A stretch of DNA of 64,000 bases from Epichloe hybrida (GCA_019022495.1 JAFEKR010000001.1:5146001-5210000); one strand, 5' to 3'. Counted from the first letter of the stretch, positions 14,203-27,348 are shown. Translations and numbers: made by a program. Notes: generated by a model from the sequence alone, not told the origin.

Positions 14203-14663
14203 TCTTCTTCTTCCTTCTTCCTTGTCCCTTGTCCCTTGTCCCTTGTCCCCCTTTTTTTTTTTTGTTCTGCAGGAGCAGCTTTCGTGTTGCTCGTGCTGTG
14301 GGCGCAGGCAGACTTGTTGCGTCGTCGGTGGAAAAAGCTGTGGGAGTGAGTGCGATTGGGGGGGCTTGGCGCTTGGGTGCTTGATTGATTTCATTGAACC
14401 CCACTATACCCCACCGTGAGATATGTACATGTACATGTACATGAGCCGCTGACATGACCCCCGCACCACCCCAATTCGTTGTCGCCTCTCACTTCATGAA
14501 TGGCAAACCAAAATATCGGGCTGAAAGTATAAAAAGTAGCGAGTGGTTTTGTGGTGGGAAAAGAACAGCTAAACAAGAAAGGTGGTGTAAATGTTTATTA
14601 TTATGATTATTAATTTTTTTTGGAAAATAGATCAAGGTATATCAAAAACACGCTCCATGAATG
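14203..14663. other. Intergenic gap with GTACAT repeat
   Basis: Between HCS1 and the DUF202 gene. Contains tandem CTTGTCC-type repeats (14219-14248) and three copies of GTACAT at 14425-14442. No gene seen. Confidence 0.6.
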
Positions 14664-15673
14664 TCATAATGACGCGTTCTCCGGCGGATGAATCACAATG
14701 ACAACCACCAGCGAAACCAGCATAATCGCCAGCGCCACCAGCGCAACAATGATGATGGTCCCCCTACTCGCCGGGAACTTGCCCTTAATCACCCACTCCT
14801 GCCCGTGGAAATACCTCCTCGCGCCCAGCAGCAACGTCAGGATGCTGATGCCCAGGAACGTCGCACCAAGCGGCTTCCCGAGCCTCCGGAGCGTGGCGCT
14901 CTCGGAGCTATCGCTGCCATCCGACAGAGTCGTGTTTAGGCGGAAAAGCTGCGTCACGGCGACGCCAATGGACGCAAAGGCCAGGGACGTGCGTAGCCAG
15001 GCGAGAAAGGTCCGTTCTGCAAAAGGATTAGAAGGGGGCGTCTCCAAGTTCATCCAATCATCCGAGTAGTCTCCCCACGAACCTAGTGCGAGATGGTCTC
15101 GCGCAACGCTCCCTTTGTTTTCCAACTCGATGGATTGCAAGTTGCCCAGTCTCTGCCTCAGCCACGACCTGTTTGTGGTGCCGCCGTCGGTGTCGTCATC
15201 ATCCTGTTCCCCCTCGGGGGGTAGCCCCCGCGGAGTCCGCCGGCATAGGGAGTGCTTCGAGTGCTTCGCTCCCGCCATACGCAGGGCCTGGTAGTTGTGC
15301 CCCGAGCCTCGGGACACGATACCCGTCGTCTCGTCAGGCGCGACGACGTCCTCTGCAGCGAGGGCCTGGCCCATGGTATCGGCACGATCACGACCGCCCT
15401 AGAGATAGAGGAAAAGGGGGAGAGATCAATGGTGTGTGTTGCGCAATTCGGGAATTCAAAACGGTTCAAATCTACTCCGACGGTATCTCAGACGAATTTG
15501 GGGACGGAAGAGAAGGTAAGGGTTATGGACTGGGGGGAGGTTGCTCTACCCACCTCGAGAATCTCGTCAAGGCGGTCATTTGTCGATTGCTGTTGGAACA
15601 ACACGCTGGGAGACGGATTGAGTGATGCACGGAAATCCATGGCACTGGTCTGCGAGCCTGGGTTGTCGCTCAT
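14664..15673 (-). CDS. DUF202 domain membrane protein
   Basis: Small integral membrane protein of the DUF202 family, related to the membrane domain of Vtc1-type proteins; its own biochemical role is not established. Two exons, 15554-15673 and 14664-15398; about 284 residues. The N-terminal 130 residues are polar and probably cytosolic, with a Gln-rich LFQQQSTNDRLDEILE end of exon 1 and an Asp-rich EQDDDDTDGG. The family core follows: NPFAERTFLAWLRTSLAFASIGVAV (a classic DUF202 first helix with Arg residues), a second helix around GATFLGISILTLLLGARRYFHG, and a third near the C-terminus (IIIVALVALAIMLVSLVVVIV). It lies in a run of minus-strand genes, 295 bp downstream of DPH6. Confidence 0.85.
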
Positions 15674-15968
15674 GGTTGCTTGCGCGTTGTCGGCTGGTCG
15701 GTTCTATGAATCTATGATGAGCTGCAGAGTGATTGATTGGCGTTGCAAACGCGTCGCGGCGCGCCTGGTGCGAGGGACGGACGGAAAAGAAGTCGCTCTG
15801 TTGAACCTTTTGACGAATCAAGTCCATCCGATCGAGCGGCGACTTGGTGGAGACGCCAATGCAACCGCCAAGCTTCAACGGGACGTCACCTGCACACACA
15901 TGCAATCAATCACCCTCACAGTATGCCAAGCGCGTGGACCTTTTTTCTCCCTCTCTTTTACCATGTCA

Positions 15969-18464
15969 TCAATCATCGGATATCGTCAACACCGTTTTGT
16001 ACAGCGCCAAAAGCCCCAGTCGCTCCCCCCTCGACGTCCAAAGGGAACGACACGGCACCACCGCAAATCGCTCCAGAACGCTTGTATCATTCAACGTCCA
16101 CAGCCCCCTAGTCTTGTTCCCATCTACCACGTACGCGAGATAGGGTTCTAAAGTCTCGGGAGCCTCGGTATTCGGCAGCAGGTTGTGCAAACTTTCGCTG
16201 TAAGCGTTCCTGAGTTGCCGTTCTCGTTCTGATGACGAGAACAACCCCGACATGTCCGATTCGTCGTCCTCCTCCATACAGTTCGCCAGTGTCGTATAAA
16301 GCACTATGTGTCCGCTTGTTTTTATGACGAGATTCCAGCTTCTCCATTGTCCACCTCCCAGGGAAGCATGCTTAAGGAGCTCTACAGAGCCTTCTTCGAT
16401 GCCTTTCATGCCAGCATGAGCATGCCACTCCACCGAGGATTTTCTCGGCAAGCTTTCGATCTCGGCGGTAAACATGGGCGGAATGCACGAGGTCGGCTCG
16501 TTTTGTTGTTGCAGGGTGTAAATCGACCAGTCGGGGACAGTTGCAGAGCATGTTGACGTCGCGCTGCTGCTCCCCAGCGACTGATACTGCGAGTTGTATT
16601 TCAAATCCCATGGATCCGGACCGTCGGCCTCGTCCTCATTATCGTCCTCATCTGGTGAGCCATGTGCCAACGACCAAGCTTGTCCCGCAAGCTTGGCGCA
16701 CTTCTCGATGGAGTCATCGCCCGGCTGATGGGTAAAGTATGCCACTGCACTACTCCAGCATTGGACCTTCATTTCAGCGCCTATCCTCCATAGATGCTGG
16801 AGAGACAACACAACCTGTTCCTGTTCCGCGATCGCCGATGATGGCGGTAGAACCATCGAAGCAGGTATCAGTGGTATTTGTCCCGCAATAAGAACAGTGC
16901 GCAGCGCAGTAGGTCTTCCTCCCACCGTGACGGCAGTCTCAGTCGCCTGGCTGTAGGGGCCAATATTCGCAGGTGCCCAATATGACCTGGACTGGACATG
17001 GAGTCCGTTTCTTGCGACTTGAGCTTTAGCCACGGGCACGGTAAGGTACACGACAACGTTGTGGCCCTCAGGTACTAAATCACCACACGATACGGTGATT
17101 CTAGACGGCGGGTTCGCGTTTGGGAACAGTTTTCCGTATTCCTCGTTAAACTTGGGAAAGTCTGACATGTTTCGAAGAACAACGATGACGCTTGAGATGT
17201 TCCTGGATTGAAGACCATGTGACGACAAGAAAGCTCCGATCTTCTGCACCACATCGACAGTTTCACGCTGAATAGACGACCCCAACGCATGGGAGTCCGC
17301 AACGACTGCCCAGTGTATGTTGTCCAGATCGCTAGCTGCCCGCATTGATAATTTCCCCCCAAGCCCTGATGTGGTCAGCTTGGTATATGCAGAATCAACA
17401 AAGGCGCCTGGCCATATGGAAGAATCCAAAATTGTTTGGAATTTGGCGTCTAGCATGGCAGGTTCGCGAACTGCGAGCTGCGCATCATTGTCGTCTGCAC
17501 CACGCGCTTTGTTCTCAAGACGAGCCCCCCGTAGCATCAACCACGTAGACCCTCCACCTTCGGGAACCACCAACCGTCCATTATCGGGAATACTGATACG
17601 CTTCTTGAACAAGGCCTCCGGACCGTCTACCACGAGCGTTTCGAACTCGCCACCTTCACCAAGCGATGCTCCTTCGGCAAAGCCAAACTTGCGCAGCGAT
17701 GCCTTGAGACGGCTTATCCCCGTCTCACTCGTCACCATCTCCCACAGATGCTTCTCGTCCAGGCCCGCGCTCGCCACCTTGATGATCCTAGCCTCCAATC
17801 CCGCAGCGGCCATGTCCCTCAGCAGCTGAGCTTCATCCGGCAGTGTAGCCTGCGGGGGTGGCAGGACCGGGTATTTCCAGAGGTAGGACAGAGGGATGAG
17901 TCCCAAGCGCAGGGCAACTGACTCGACTCTCGTGCGCTGGTACGTCGACAGGATGGCGCCTGAGCACAGAGCATTTGCCTCTGGGTGATGAGCTTTGACG
18001 GCTCTCAGCAGGGGCAGCATCGACTCGGTCTCGTCATCGGCGGGGGCTAAGCCCTGGTCGCCGGGAGACGACGAGGAAGGTTGATAGTCATAGTCTCTCT
18101 CGTGCCTAATAGCGCCCCCGAGAATGGGTTGGCGGTAGAGTGGCAGGCCCGTGGCTTGGGCATAGAGGGGGATGACCTCGTGGCCGACGGTCTGGTACAT
18201 GAAGCTATTCAAGTCCGCATATGGAATCTGGTCTGGCGGGTAGAGCGACGTTGGCTGCGTTTGCTGCGTTTTCTGGTCTGGCCGGACGATGCTCAATTCC
18301 GCTTCTTCTTGTTTCCCGTTCCCGTGTCCATCCCCAGCACTCACGGGGAACAGATTCGCCAATGCGACGATGCGGTGGCCATGGCGGAGACAGTGAAGGA
18401 GGCTGTAGAAACTGTCTTTCCCGCCTGAGATGAGCGCAATGACATTGAGGCGGTCAACAGACAT
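15969..18464 (-). CDS. DPH6: Diphthine--ammonia ligase (Dph6) with RidA-like C-terminal domains
   Basis: Catalyses the last step of diphthamide synthesis on elongation factor 2, the ATP-dependent amidation of diphthine with ammonia. A single 831-codon exon. The PP-loop signature SGGKDS lies at about residues 13-18 (LNVIALISGGKDSFYSLLH), and the adenylating domain extends to about residue 260 with the family motif GEGGEFETLVVDGP. Two YjgF/RidA-like modules follow: one around NISSVIVVLRNMSDFPKFNEEYGKLF and a second beginning SYWAPANIGPYSQA with an inserted loop. This fused ligase-RidA-RidA layout is the usual one for fungal and other eukaryotic Dph6. No intron is needed, and the start at 18464 is immediately before the PP-loop strand. 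Confidence 0.93.
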   Translation of the reverse strand: MSVDRLNVIALISGGKDSFYSLLHCLRHGHRIVALANLFPVSAGDGHGNGKQEEAELSIVRPDQKTQQTQPTSLYPPDQIPYADLNSFMYQTVGHEVIPLYAQATGLPLYRQPILGGAIRHERDYDYQPSSSSPGDQGLAPADDETESMLPLLRAVKAHHPEANALCSGAILSTYQRTRVESVALRLGLIPLSYLWKYPVLPPPQATLPDEAQLLRDMAAAGLEARIIKVASAGLDEKHLWEMVTSETGISRLKASLRKFGFAEGASLGEGGEFETLVVDGPEALFKKRISIPDNGRLVVPEGGGSTWLMLRGARLENKARGADDNDAQLAVREPAMLDAKFQTILDSSIWPGAFVDSAYTKLTTSGLGGKLSMRAASDLDNIHWAVVADSHALGSSIQRETVDVVQKIGAFLSSHGLQSRNISSVIVVLRNMSDFPKFNEEYGKLFPNANPPSRITVSCGDLVPEGHNVVVYLTVPVAKAQVARNGLHVQSRSYWAPANIGPYSQATETAVTVGGRPTALRTVLIAGQIPLIPASMVLPPSSAIAEQEQVVLSLQHLWRIGAEMKVQCWSSAVAYFTHQPGDDSIEKCAKLAGQAWSLAHGSPDEDDNEDEADGPDPWDLKYNSQYQSLGSSSATSTCSATVPDWSIYTLQQQNEPTSCIPPMFTAEIESLPRKSSVEWHAHAGMKGIEEGSVELLKHASLGGGQWRSWNLVIKTSGHIVLYTTLANCMEEDDESDMSGLFSSSERERQLRNAYSESLHNLLPNTEAPETLEPYLAYVVDGNKTRGLWTLNDTSVLERFAVVPCRSLWTSRGERLGLLALYKTVLTISDD

Positions 18465-21400
18465 GCTACCGGCACTTGTTGACGGGAGTTTGCGACTCGC
18501 AGTCGCAGCCTCACCTTGCTGTCTGCAGAAAATCCGATGCCAACCCCGAATTTGCCCTCACCAAGTACAACGGAGTAATTACTAAGTTGAATGCAAGTCG
18601 GAAGTGGATCCATCCCCCTCCGGTCCACACGTGGTCCGTGTTGGATACTGACTGACGATGACATAAATTATATATAATACACGAATTATCAACAAACTCC
18701 ACGGCCTTTGTCGAATGCAAATACAGTGACCTCGAAAACAAAGCCAGGCCGGTTTTCCACCGTTACCAACGCAGACAAATAAGTCTGCACATTATTTCAC
18801 AGAGCTCGAGCCCATCATCCCCCATCATCATCGGCCTCAGCTCCGGTTTCGATATTGACGGCTGCGACGATCCTAAAAACGCAACAACAGCCCTGCCCTG
18901 TTCATGCACGGCCGTGGCAGGCCCAAAACTTATCGTACGATCAAAGTCGGAATGGTGTGGTGTACTCCTTACGGACTACCTTTTTGTCTGTTCAACGCCT
19001 CCAAGTCTGTTGTCTACCATAATGTCCAGAACAAACATCGCGATAAACGACTCATCATCCCATACGAGCCTCGGGAATGTTCTGATTGAGAGGCGCAAGG
19101 GACAGAGCAGAAGTAGCATACCTTTTTTTTTTTTTTTCGGTTTCCTTCTTCGACACACCACCGACGACCGGTACGCCACTCCCTTCCTTCTGGAGGCGCG
19201 TAAATGTTCAAGGGCAAAGGAAGGATTCGGCGGCCCGACTCGGCTAAACAAAAGTGTACTGACTGATCACGCCACTCCTCGTCCCGAAAAGACAGGTTGC
19301 CACGTCTCAAAAAGATGCTCCCGCATACCTCATCATGTAGCAGCCCTGGCCTCCATCGCGGGCGTGAGGGACGTCTATGGCAGCCCAGAGAATGGGTTCT
19401 TGACACCGTCCGACTGCTGGTCAAAGACATGTCTAACCCCCTTGTTGACTCTGGTCGGCGGCTTGTATTGACATGGCCGGCCAGTGGCCGTGTTACCACC
19501 GAGAAGCAAAAACAAAGAAAAAGGACAAAAAATTCACACGATTACCTGTCAACGTTGCGGCAGTAGTATCATCGGAAGTTCCTCCAAGTGCCAGCACACC
19601 AATAACAGATGCAGCGGCCTGCTCCTCAATTCCTCGCTGATACGTCACATACCTGCTTTTTCCATCCGCATGTTTTGGCTTGTGGGCTGAAGCTTGTTGT
19701 TGGTTGTAGGATACACTCACAACCCTTCATGCTGGCCGCTTACATGTGTAAGAACCGAACCATGACAGCGTTGCGGGTTTTCGGCGTCAGCGATGCATGG
19801 GTTGCTGAATCGTCGGGGCTTGCCTCCGCAACCCATCCACCTGAGTGAGTGGATCAGCATGTCAAAGTGGCCCAAAGAACATAAGTACGTAAGAGCCGCG
19901 AAATCCATTCCTCCCAAGTGTTTCTACTCACAAGCGACGCTTGGCCCCTCTTCCCGCATCTCCCTTGCGTCACGCCCCTCACCTTGAATGGAGGGGTAGA
20001 GTGAACCAAGAGGAAGCGAATGATGACATGCAGCGTTTCATCAGCTGCAGCTTTCGAAATTTAAAAAAGAAAAAAAACACAGATTGCCGAGCCTCAACTC
20101 GGGGAAAGATTCCACTCATCTGCGACAAAGATACCTTGGGACTTTACTCGGGGTACTTGACATATTTTGTTGGCAGAGGCTGGATATCGCGTCAAGAGTG
20201 AGAGGTCGAGGAGGATATGAAAAAGAAACGCAAACCTACAGAATCGCCTCATCCCGTGGAAATGGCACCAAGATTTTGAACCCCCCCCCCCAAAAGAAAA
20301 ACCCCGTAAAAAGTAAAACCAAGTGTGCCAGCCAAGCCCATCTTGCCCATTTTCTTTTTTTTCCTTTCCCACACAAAATCATGCGATTTTTTCGAATGCA
20401 TTTGGTTGAAGTTGTTTTTTTAACCGGGAGACTGATTGGGAATGACCAGAGAAAACTTCCTGAGCTATCGCTGTCTCAGATCGTCTCCCCCAAACCCCCT
20501 TGCAGTGCCTTTTCGGTCCCAAGACCCGAAAATTTGGAGTCGTGGCTCTTGACTTGCCAATAGCGAAAGGCGTGGGCAGCTTGTCTCGGTCGTTTCTTCT
20601 CTCACCCACCACACCCCCCCATGTTTCGAAGTTACGGGCGACACATTCGGCGTGGCTTCTCTCACTGAATTGAGACTCTTAAAAAAATAGACCGGAGAGA
20701 GAAAGACAGAAACTATGGAGAAATTCAGTGATGAATACAGCGAGAACAAAGCATTGAGACATGACGAAAAGAGGCAGTTGCAGCTGCAACACTCCAGAGA
20801 GACCGTAGCGTCTGAGCCAAGAGAATGCCTGAGCTTGGGCCTCTGAATTCATCATAATGGAATATCAGAAAATGTCACTGTTGGCTCCTTAAAGGCATCG
20901 GAGACGCTCCCGGTGCACAGATACTTGACTAAGAAACCGGTACTCCGTAGATGGAGGTCCCATTCACATATCAAGCCACACCAAAAGGATTTTTTGGCAT
21001 AGCCGAATGATTAGTGATGTCAATGTGAGCATACAAGCGTGAATGTGGCACGGTCGAGCTCTAGACAATGGGAAATGATGTTCTGGACGCAAACCAACCG
21101 TGATGGAACCAACGTAAGGAAACGTATTTGTGGTCAACAGAATAACGAAGATCAGGGTGCTATTCTGTGTTGCTACTGGATTGTGCCTTTGTTAGCCCGC
21201 AAGCTCCCAAAACAATGTGGCTCCATATCTGAAAAAAACGTCAAGGGAATTGGAACACGTCTTTGAGAAGTTCCTGCATGCCTTCAGACGACAATGCATT
21301 ACAATGAATACTCACATCGAACTGGGATAATTGGTACCTTCCAAGGCGTAATTAGGCATCGTCGCCGCTCTCCTCGTCTCGTCTATTGCCACGACGTAGT

Positions 21401-24400
21401 ACTGCTTACTGCGTCTGGTTGACATTCGATGTCGGGGCCGAAAGAGGTGCCAGGCTGCCAGGCAGCAGAAAACGTTTACTTGCCGAATCTGATATTGAAG
21501 AACAATCCTCGCTGAGGAAGTCACGTCACATATTCAACAGTAACTGGACCCGTACCGACCTTCTCGAAGCCAAAAGCCTCGGTCTAGTGGTACAAAGGAT
21601 TTGGGACTCCGCGCTAGACTGCACGAGTGAGAATGTGGTTGGGCAATTGAGCTCTTGCTGGAGATCGAAGTTGCGCTTAACATATCGACTAGGAATATGA
21701 CAACGCCACACAATGGCCAATCATTTCATAAATGAATCCAGGGACCTGGTGATCACCTATCTTAGGTTTATTCCGCGGTCCACTTTGTTCTCGCGGAAGA
21801 TGATGTTGTTGTTATGTCGCGAGAAAAAAAAAATGCAATTCCAATTTCCAAAACCGTGCCAATGCAACTTTGCCCCGCAGCAATTAGTAAGTCCACTGGC
21901 CAACTTCAGCTATGATCTGGGGACGACTTGTGGCCGGGCTGACCGATCAGGGAGGGCCTTTATTAACGTGCTTTCACAATTAGATGACCGGCCAACACGG
22001 CTGATGCCCGGGGCGTTGGTTGGACCCATTGCCGTTCATTCAACATTAAACCTGAGCACCTTTCTCCCCCGTTGGTCGTCCGAGATGTTTTTGTTCCGCT
22101 CGTTGGTAGATGCCAAGAAGCACTGATGAGCTAATGATGCGATACCGTATACGTGCTACGTAATAGACATGTCAGAATAATTTGGTCATTAGCACTCAGG
22201 CAGCTAAGCCTCATCCAGAAAAGGTCGGATGGCTCACGACTTGACGAGGGACTTGCATAACATAACGCAAGTATTGGTACTTTGTGATGGCCAGTCTGTT
22301 GTCTTGGACTATCGGCCACCCGCACACCTTTAAGTGCAAGACCCTTCTCGATTGGTGATTATTGATTCCCCGCTGTTCCGGACCCTTTTTTTTGCTCTTG
22401 TTTCCTAACTGATCTGAATTTATAAGAAATCATATGCAGACCAGGAAACTAGCTAGCAAGGAGCGAGCATGCATGTGAATGGAGCAACAGGAAAGTTTGC
22501 TGGTACCTGCATCTGCCAATGCGTGTCTTCCACCACGCGACTAACACGCAAGGCCCTAGTCGGTACGTATGTACATACCTGCAGCAGGCATTGGCTGGCT
22601 GGACCACAGATGGCTTGCGAGGATGCTGCATGTTTAACGAGATGATGATCCTCCGGGGTCGATGCTTCTTCACACCTTGAGAAAGTGGTGCAATGCGCAT
22701 CGACTCACCACCTTAAATGCAAACACTTCAAGAGATACATGTAGAAAAAACATCTGATGATCTGTGTGCCTACTGGGTTCTCAGGTGCCAATGATCTGGC
22801 GGTACATGCCACCCGCTCGGCTGGCTGTGCCATTCGGAGCTTTTCGCGCATCGATGAATTGAACTGAATGGCAACGTAATCCGTAGGATGTGAGGAAAAT
22901 GAAGTTCGTTGGTGTCCAGCTGGCTTGTCCCTCGTGCGAGGTGCTGAGAACGAGTCTAACAATAGCAATCCGTATTCTGCTCGAGAATATCAAGTGGAAC
23001 AAACTTGCCTGGCGTGCCTGGCAATAATGATCGGCACTACTTGCGGGTCTGGTGAAAAGTCGGAAGTATCGATGTTGCTGTTGGCAGCTGCCAGCTGCCA
23101 GCTGCCAGTTGTGCCTTCGGCTGCGCCCGCCTGCCTTTGCCCACAGTGGACGAGTTCTTCAGCAGCAACACACAAAAAACGTACTGCTGGACAATTTTGC
23201 GGATGTCTTTGACATGCCCTGCAATGCTAGTCATAATACCTTGTTGCCATCTATTTGGCGTTGTTGGCGTTGTTGGATGAGCATTATGTACGTCGAACGG
23301 TGAGCCGACGGTTGGCATCAGGGCTCTCGTCCACGCCGGTATGCACGTTGGTTCCATTTCACAAGAATGCCACTGGCAGACTGGTTGGTACCTTGCAGAT
23401 GGACAGATGGTGCATGTCTCGCCAGCAGGCCTTCGGACTAATGCACCGGTATGGCTCTTGTATGTACGGATTACCGTCGAAGATTTTATGCAACGCTGTG
23501 AGTTTCAGGTTCAGTCCCATTCAGTCCCATTCAGCCAATAGGGCCACATCCGCACATCTTTAGCCTCCTCTGGCATAACTCTTTCACGGGTCTGATTGAG
23601 CCTCCACAGTTTTCGTCTGGACTTTGGAGCGGGGAAAACAACCTCAGCAACAAGTCCAGGATGCCGTTCGAATTGATGCGATTCGTTTACCATTCGGCCG
23701 GGTACAGAATTATTACCATCATCACCTCCACACACAACAAGGGCCAAGACAGGAAGCTCCACAAGTGGCAAAGACATTCATTCTCTTCTGCTTCCACGGA
23801 CGGGACGGACATGACAGAGAAAAATTCGTCAATTTCGACGCGAAGCTAACAGACGCAGGCTTCTGCTTCCGTGATCCCCAGAAGACTATCTTTTTTTTTG
23901 GTCTTGTTCTAAGTCGCACCTTCGTCCACCCGCTCCACAGATTGACAGACGGATAATATCTCACTATTCCGGTTAAGTCCACGGCACTTCCTTAGCTGAC
24001 GCGGAAGCCTTCCATTAGCTCAGCTCATTGTTGATGATGAAGAAATTCGATAGACCGCAGGCTAAGAAGAAGCGATGATACAGAAGAGATTAGACATGGG
24101 TTTGGGTCGCAGCCAAGGCACCGCACTTGATTGAACAAATAATACTATTCGGCGGGAAGGCTTGGCTCATTCGAATTTCAATTTACATACGAGTCAAACG
24201 TCCCGATACATTTCACCAAGAAAAACACAATTTTTTTTCTTTCAGCACATCAGGGCTCAGACGAACCAGGCCTGGCTGGCTGAGCAGGATGCAGACCCTT
24301 GAAATCGAACACTCGTCGCCAAGGGTAGTAATAGACAGACCGGCTATCGGTCTACAAAAGGCATCGGAGCAAACCTGCAAACATGCAAGGACCAGCACAG

Positions 24401-24605
24401 CATCTGCCTTTGCAGGAAATGTCCCTGAAGAGCGGACAAGATGGCTTGCCAGAGCTGAGTTGAGTAACGTATGTACATCTTTGCCAGAGAAACTGGCTGA
24501 CATGCATGACGAGCGTTATCATACAACATGAGGGCTCCGGCTGTCCGCCTATTGTTTGTGACACGGCACCCAATACTCCGTAACTACCAGGCATAATTAA
24601 TTCAA
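18465..24605. other. Long gene-free region, part 1 (6.1 kb)
   Basis: No ORF in any frame shows domain motifs or sustained codon texture. It holds T/A tracts (19124-19138, 20280-20292), a GCTGCCA repeat at 23082-23108, CATTCAGTCC repeats near 23510, one exact TACTCCGTA at 20941 and another at 24574. Non-coding RNA genes or upstream control of flanking genes are possible but not visible by eye. Confidence 0.5.
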
Positions 24606-24607
24606 TA

Positions 24608-24743
24608 TCTCCTTGAGCGTGTTAGAGCTTGTGGAGTCACGTTAACTAGGGGTCTGTATGTATCCAATTAGATAAAAGTAAACTAGAGATACATACAGAC
24701 CCTAGTTAACGTGACTCCACAAGCTGTAACACGCTCAAGGAGA
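24608..24743. mobile_element. Foldback MITE, copy 1
   Basis: A 136-bp near-perfect palindrome. The ends are TCTCCTTGAGCGTGTTAGAG and its inverted counterpart ending CAAGGAGA, with arms of about 57 bp and a spacer of about 25 bp (CCAATTAGATAAAAGTAAAC within it). It is flanked directly by TA on both sides (24606-24607 and 24744-24745), the target duplication expected of Tc1/mariner-type elements. There is no coding capacity, so it would need a transposase from elsewhere. A second copy is at 32248-32390. Confidence 0.85.
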
Positions 24744-24745
24744 TA

Positions 24746-27247
24746 CACGGATAGGCTAATGGCGATACCCTCTATCCACTCGGTCAGCCAGACTGACGAA
24801 CACCTTTTGCCAAAAAAGAAAGTGCACCGTCTGAGGCACGGGGAGCAAGGGCCAGGCGGCAGAAGCGAGCACGCGCAGCGATCGACTCCATTTCCGTTAA
24901 TATCTCATCATTGCCTTTTTTTTTTTTTCACATTTTCCTTTTGTGGGAAACCTGACACTCGGAGAAGTTCTCTTGCGCTTGTTGCGGGCCAGCAGCAGGT
25001 TGCACATGAGAAATTCCTTTTTCTTGTGCATGCGTTGTGGCATTGATGTCTCGTATCAACCAGTGGTCCACAGTGAGGCTAGGCAGGTCCAAGCCGCCCT
25101 CCCTTGGACGAAAGTGAAAGAGTTGCTTGCTTTCTTACGAATCCGTACGTACTCCGTGTGTCCGTATTATTGATGAAAAGCCGCAGCTCCATGCCATGCA
25201 CGTCGCAACGTGAACCCTGCCTAGCTATCATGGGGCTGCTTGCACAAGTGCCTTGCACAGAAGCACTTATGAAACGGATGAAGTCCCACACTGGTTCTCT
25301 GCGACCCATTTTTGGCTCAGCAGCTCTTTCCATCTTGCTATTCCAGTTCCTGTTTCTTATGCAATTCTGAAAAGTGCATGCACGCTGCGCCGCCGAGAAC
25401 CAATGCCAAAACAAGCCACTTCGATAAAGGCTTGAACTATGTAGTCCGTACATAGACCTGACAGACTGCTGGCAGACTTGCGACGGCAGCCAGACATCCC
25501 ACCATTAGAGACACAGGCAAGATCGCCAAGTCGTTCAGGGCTACTTGTTGAGCAGACATGAACAAGACCAACCAACCAAGGCGTTCACATCGCCCACTTT
25601 AGGCCGAAGACTCGGCGAGGTGCGAGGTTGTTGCTAGCGGTCCCCAAGCTACGGACTAAGCGCACAGCAATCCCAATCATGATGGGTGCTTTTGTGCGGG
25701 TGGGCGGGCGCACCAGCTGGCGTCATAACTGAGGAATAAGAAAGAGCCAACGACGCAGAGAGGCCGCCTGCATCTGGTTATGCTGGGCTATGCAGCTATG
25801 CATGCACGAACCTGAATAAGTGGACAGCCGACGCGGCTTACGACCATTGATTGGCACAGCGGCATTGACACATGTCTACGGGATGCGAGGATGGGATACA
25901 TGATGGGATGCTACTATTCGGTCGGGCTGGTCCAGAATTAGACAGACAACCAGAGATGCCGTCCCGGTCTGGTGGCTGCGCCATGCTGGGTCTGCCAGCC
26001 AACAGAGCGTAACAGCCACTGGAACCACAGACTTGCCGCCAGAATACCGGGGCTTAATCTCGATGTCAGCTGTTTGACGTTCTTGAACATCAGCCAGTAC
26101 TCCATGCAGCGTCATCACTGGCTGGCCGCTGTTTGACCGGTTGACCGTTGACCAGCGATGATTCGAAACCTGGGGCGCGTCGACAAGAAATGAAGAAGGA
26201 AAAACAACAAGGTATCCAACTGGTATCCCACGGACAGTGGGATCCGAGACGGCCAAGACCAGATCATTGCCATCATCGTCGCCTCAGGTCGTCACTGCCC
26301 GTCATCAGTCAACCCGTCTTTTTTGGTAGAAGGCTTGAGATTGGCAGCCGCACGCCCGTTCAAGTCTCGTATGTAATACGCCCCACTCGACTCGCGACTC
26401 GACAAGTCGACCAATCTGGTCCTCGTCCTCGTCCTCGTCCTCATCCTCCCCCACCACCACCTCAACCACCAACACGCTTGTACTTCTTGTCCATCACCCA
26501 TCCATCCACGTCCTCATCAAGAACGAGAAAAAAAAAAAAAAAAAAAAGGCACGTCCGTAACCCGTACATGCCGACCCGACCCATCCACACACCCACGTCG
26601 CCGCCGGCCAACGCCAGGCACGCAGTACCCCCCCACACTGCCACACACCACCAAGACCGGTACGAGCTCGGGCTCGGGCTTCATGGCTTTTCTTGTCTTC
26701 AATCTGCCCACCCCCAGACACTCCCGGGAGCAGGGGTGCGCTCGCAGGAAGACGGTGCCGCCTTGCCCAGCGCGACTGACCCTGGCTTCTAATGCCCGCT
26801 CTAGCCACCCTGGTCGACTTTGCAAGTGAGACAAAAGCGTGGAGGCGACTTCGTAGAGGTTCCCACTTGAACCACGCCTATCGGTGTGTCGGTCGTCTTG
26901 TCTCTTGGGATGGTCTGGCGACATGGGCGTTGATCTTGGGCTCGTCTTGCTACTTATGCCTCATGGGACCCCGTCCATCTTGTATACATAGCCACCTCTG
27001 TTGATCGACAACCTGGACGGATTTTGGTGCTTTTTTGATCGTCGTGTTCTTTTTTCTTTTCAATATCCTCTCTCGGTTCTTTCTAGTTTCTTCTTGTGAA
27101 CTCGCGCATATCTACTCCAACAAGGAACGTCTCGTCCACTTTCGAGATTTCAATCCTTTTTATTTACACCTCAACCTTTTTTCTTGGACCATATCGCCAT
27201 CCGATAACCTGTCTCTACTCACAGGTCTGGATGAAGAGTTTCCCTGT
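24746..27247. other. Long gene-free region, part 2: upstream of MSN2
   Basis: Contains a GTCCTC hexamer repeat (26418-26442), a 20-A tract (26528-26547) and CT-rich sequence from about 27050 typical of a fungal transcription start and leader. No protein gene recognised; probably MSN2 promoter. Confidence 0.5.
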
Positions 27248-27288
27248 ACAACAACAACAACAACAACAACAACATCACCACCACCACC

Positions 27289-27348
<60 letters not shown>
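27248..27348 (+). repeat. CAA/ACC trinucleotide repeat in the MSN2 leader
   Basis: About 100 bp of (ACA)n, then (ACC)4, then (CAA)n, ending near TAG at 27348. It lies about 380 bp upstream of the MSN2 start codon, inside the likely 5' leader. In one frame it encodes polyGln/polyHis as the end of an upstream ORF starting at 27096. Confidence 0.85.

Noticed and set aside
13723..14394. Upstream ATG at 14394 as the HCS1 start
   Set aside because: The extra 64 residues come from simple-sequence repeats (KKKKGDKGQGTRDK), while the ATG at 14202 precedes the recognisable N-domain directly.
24608..24743. The long palindrome as a terminator or a CRISPR-like repeat
   Set aside because: This is eukaryotic DNA, no gene ends here, and a second copy with TA flanks points to a foldback transposable element.
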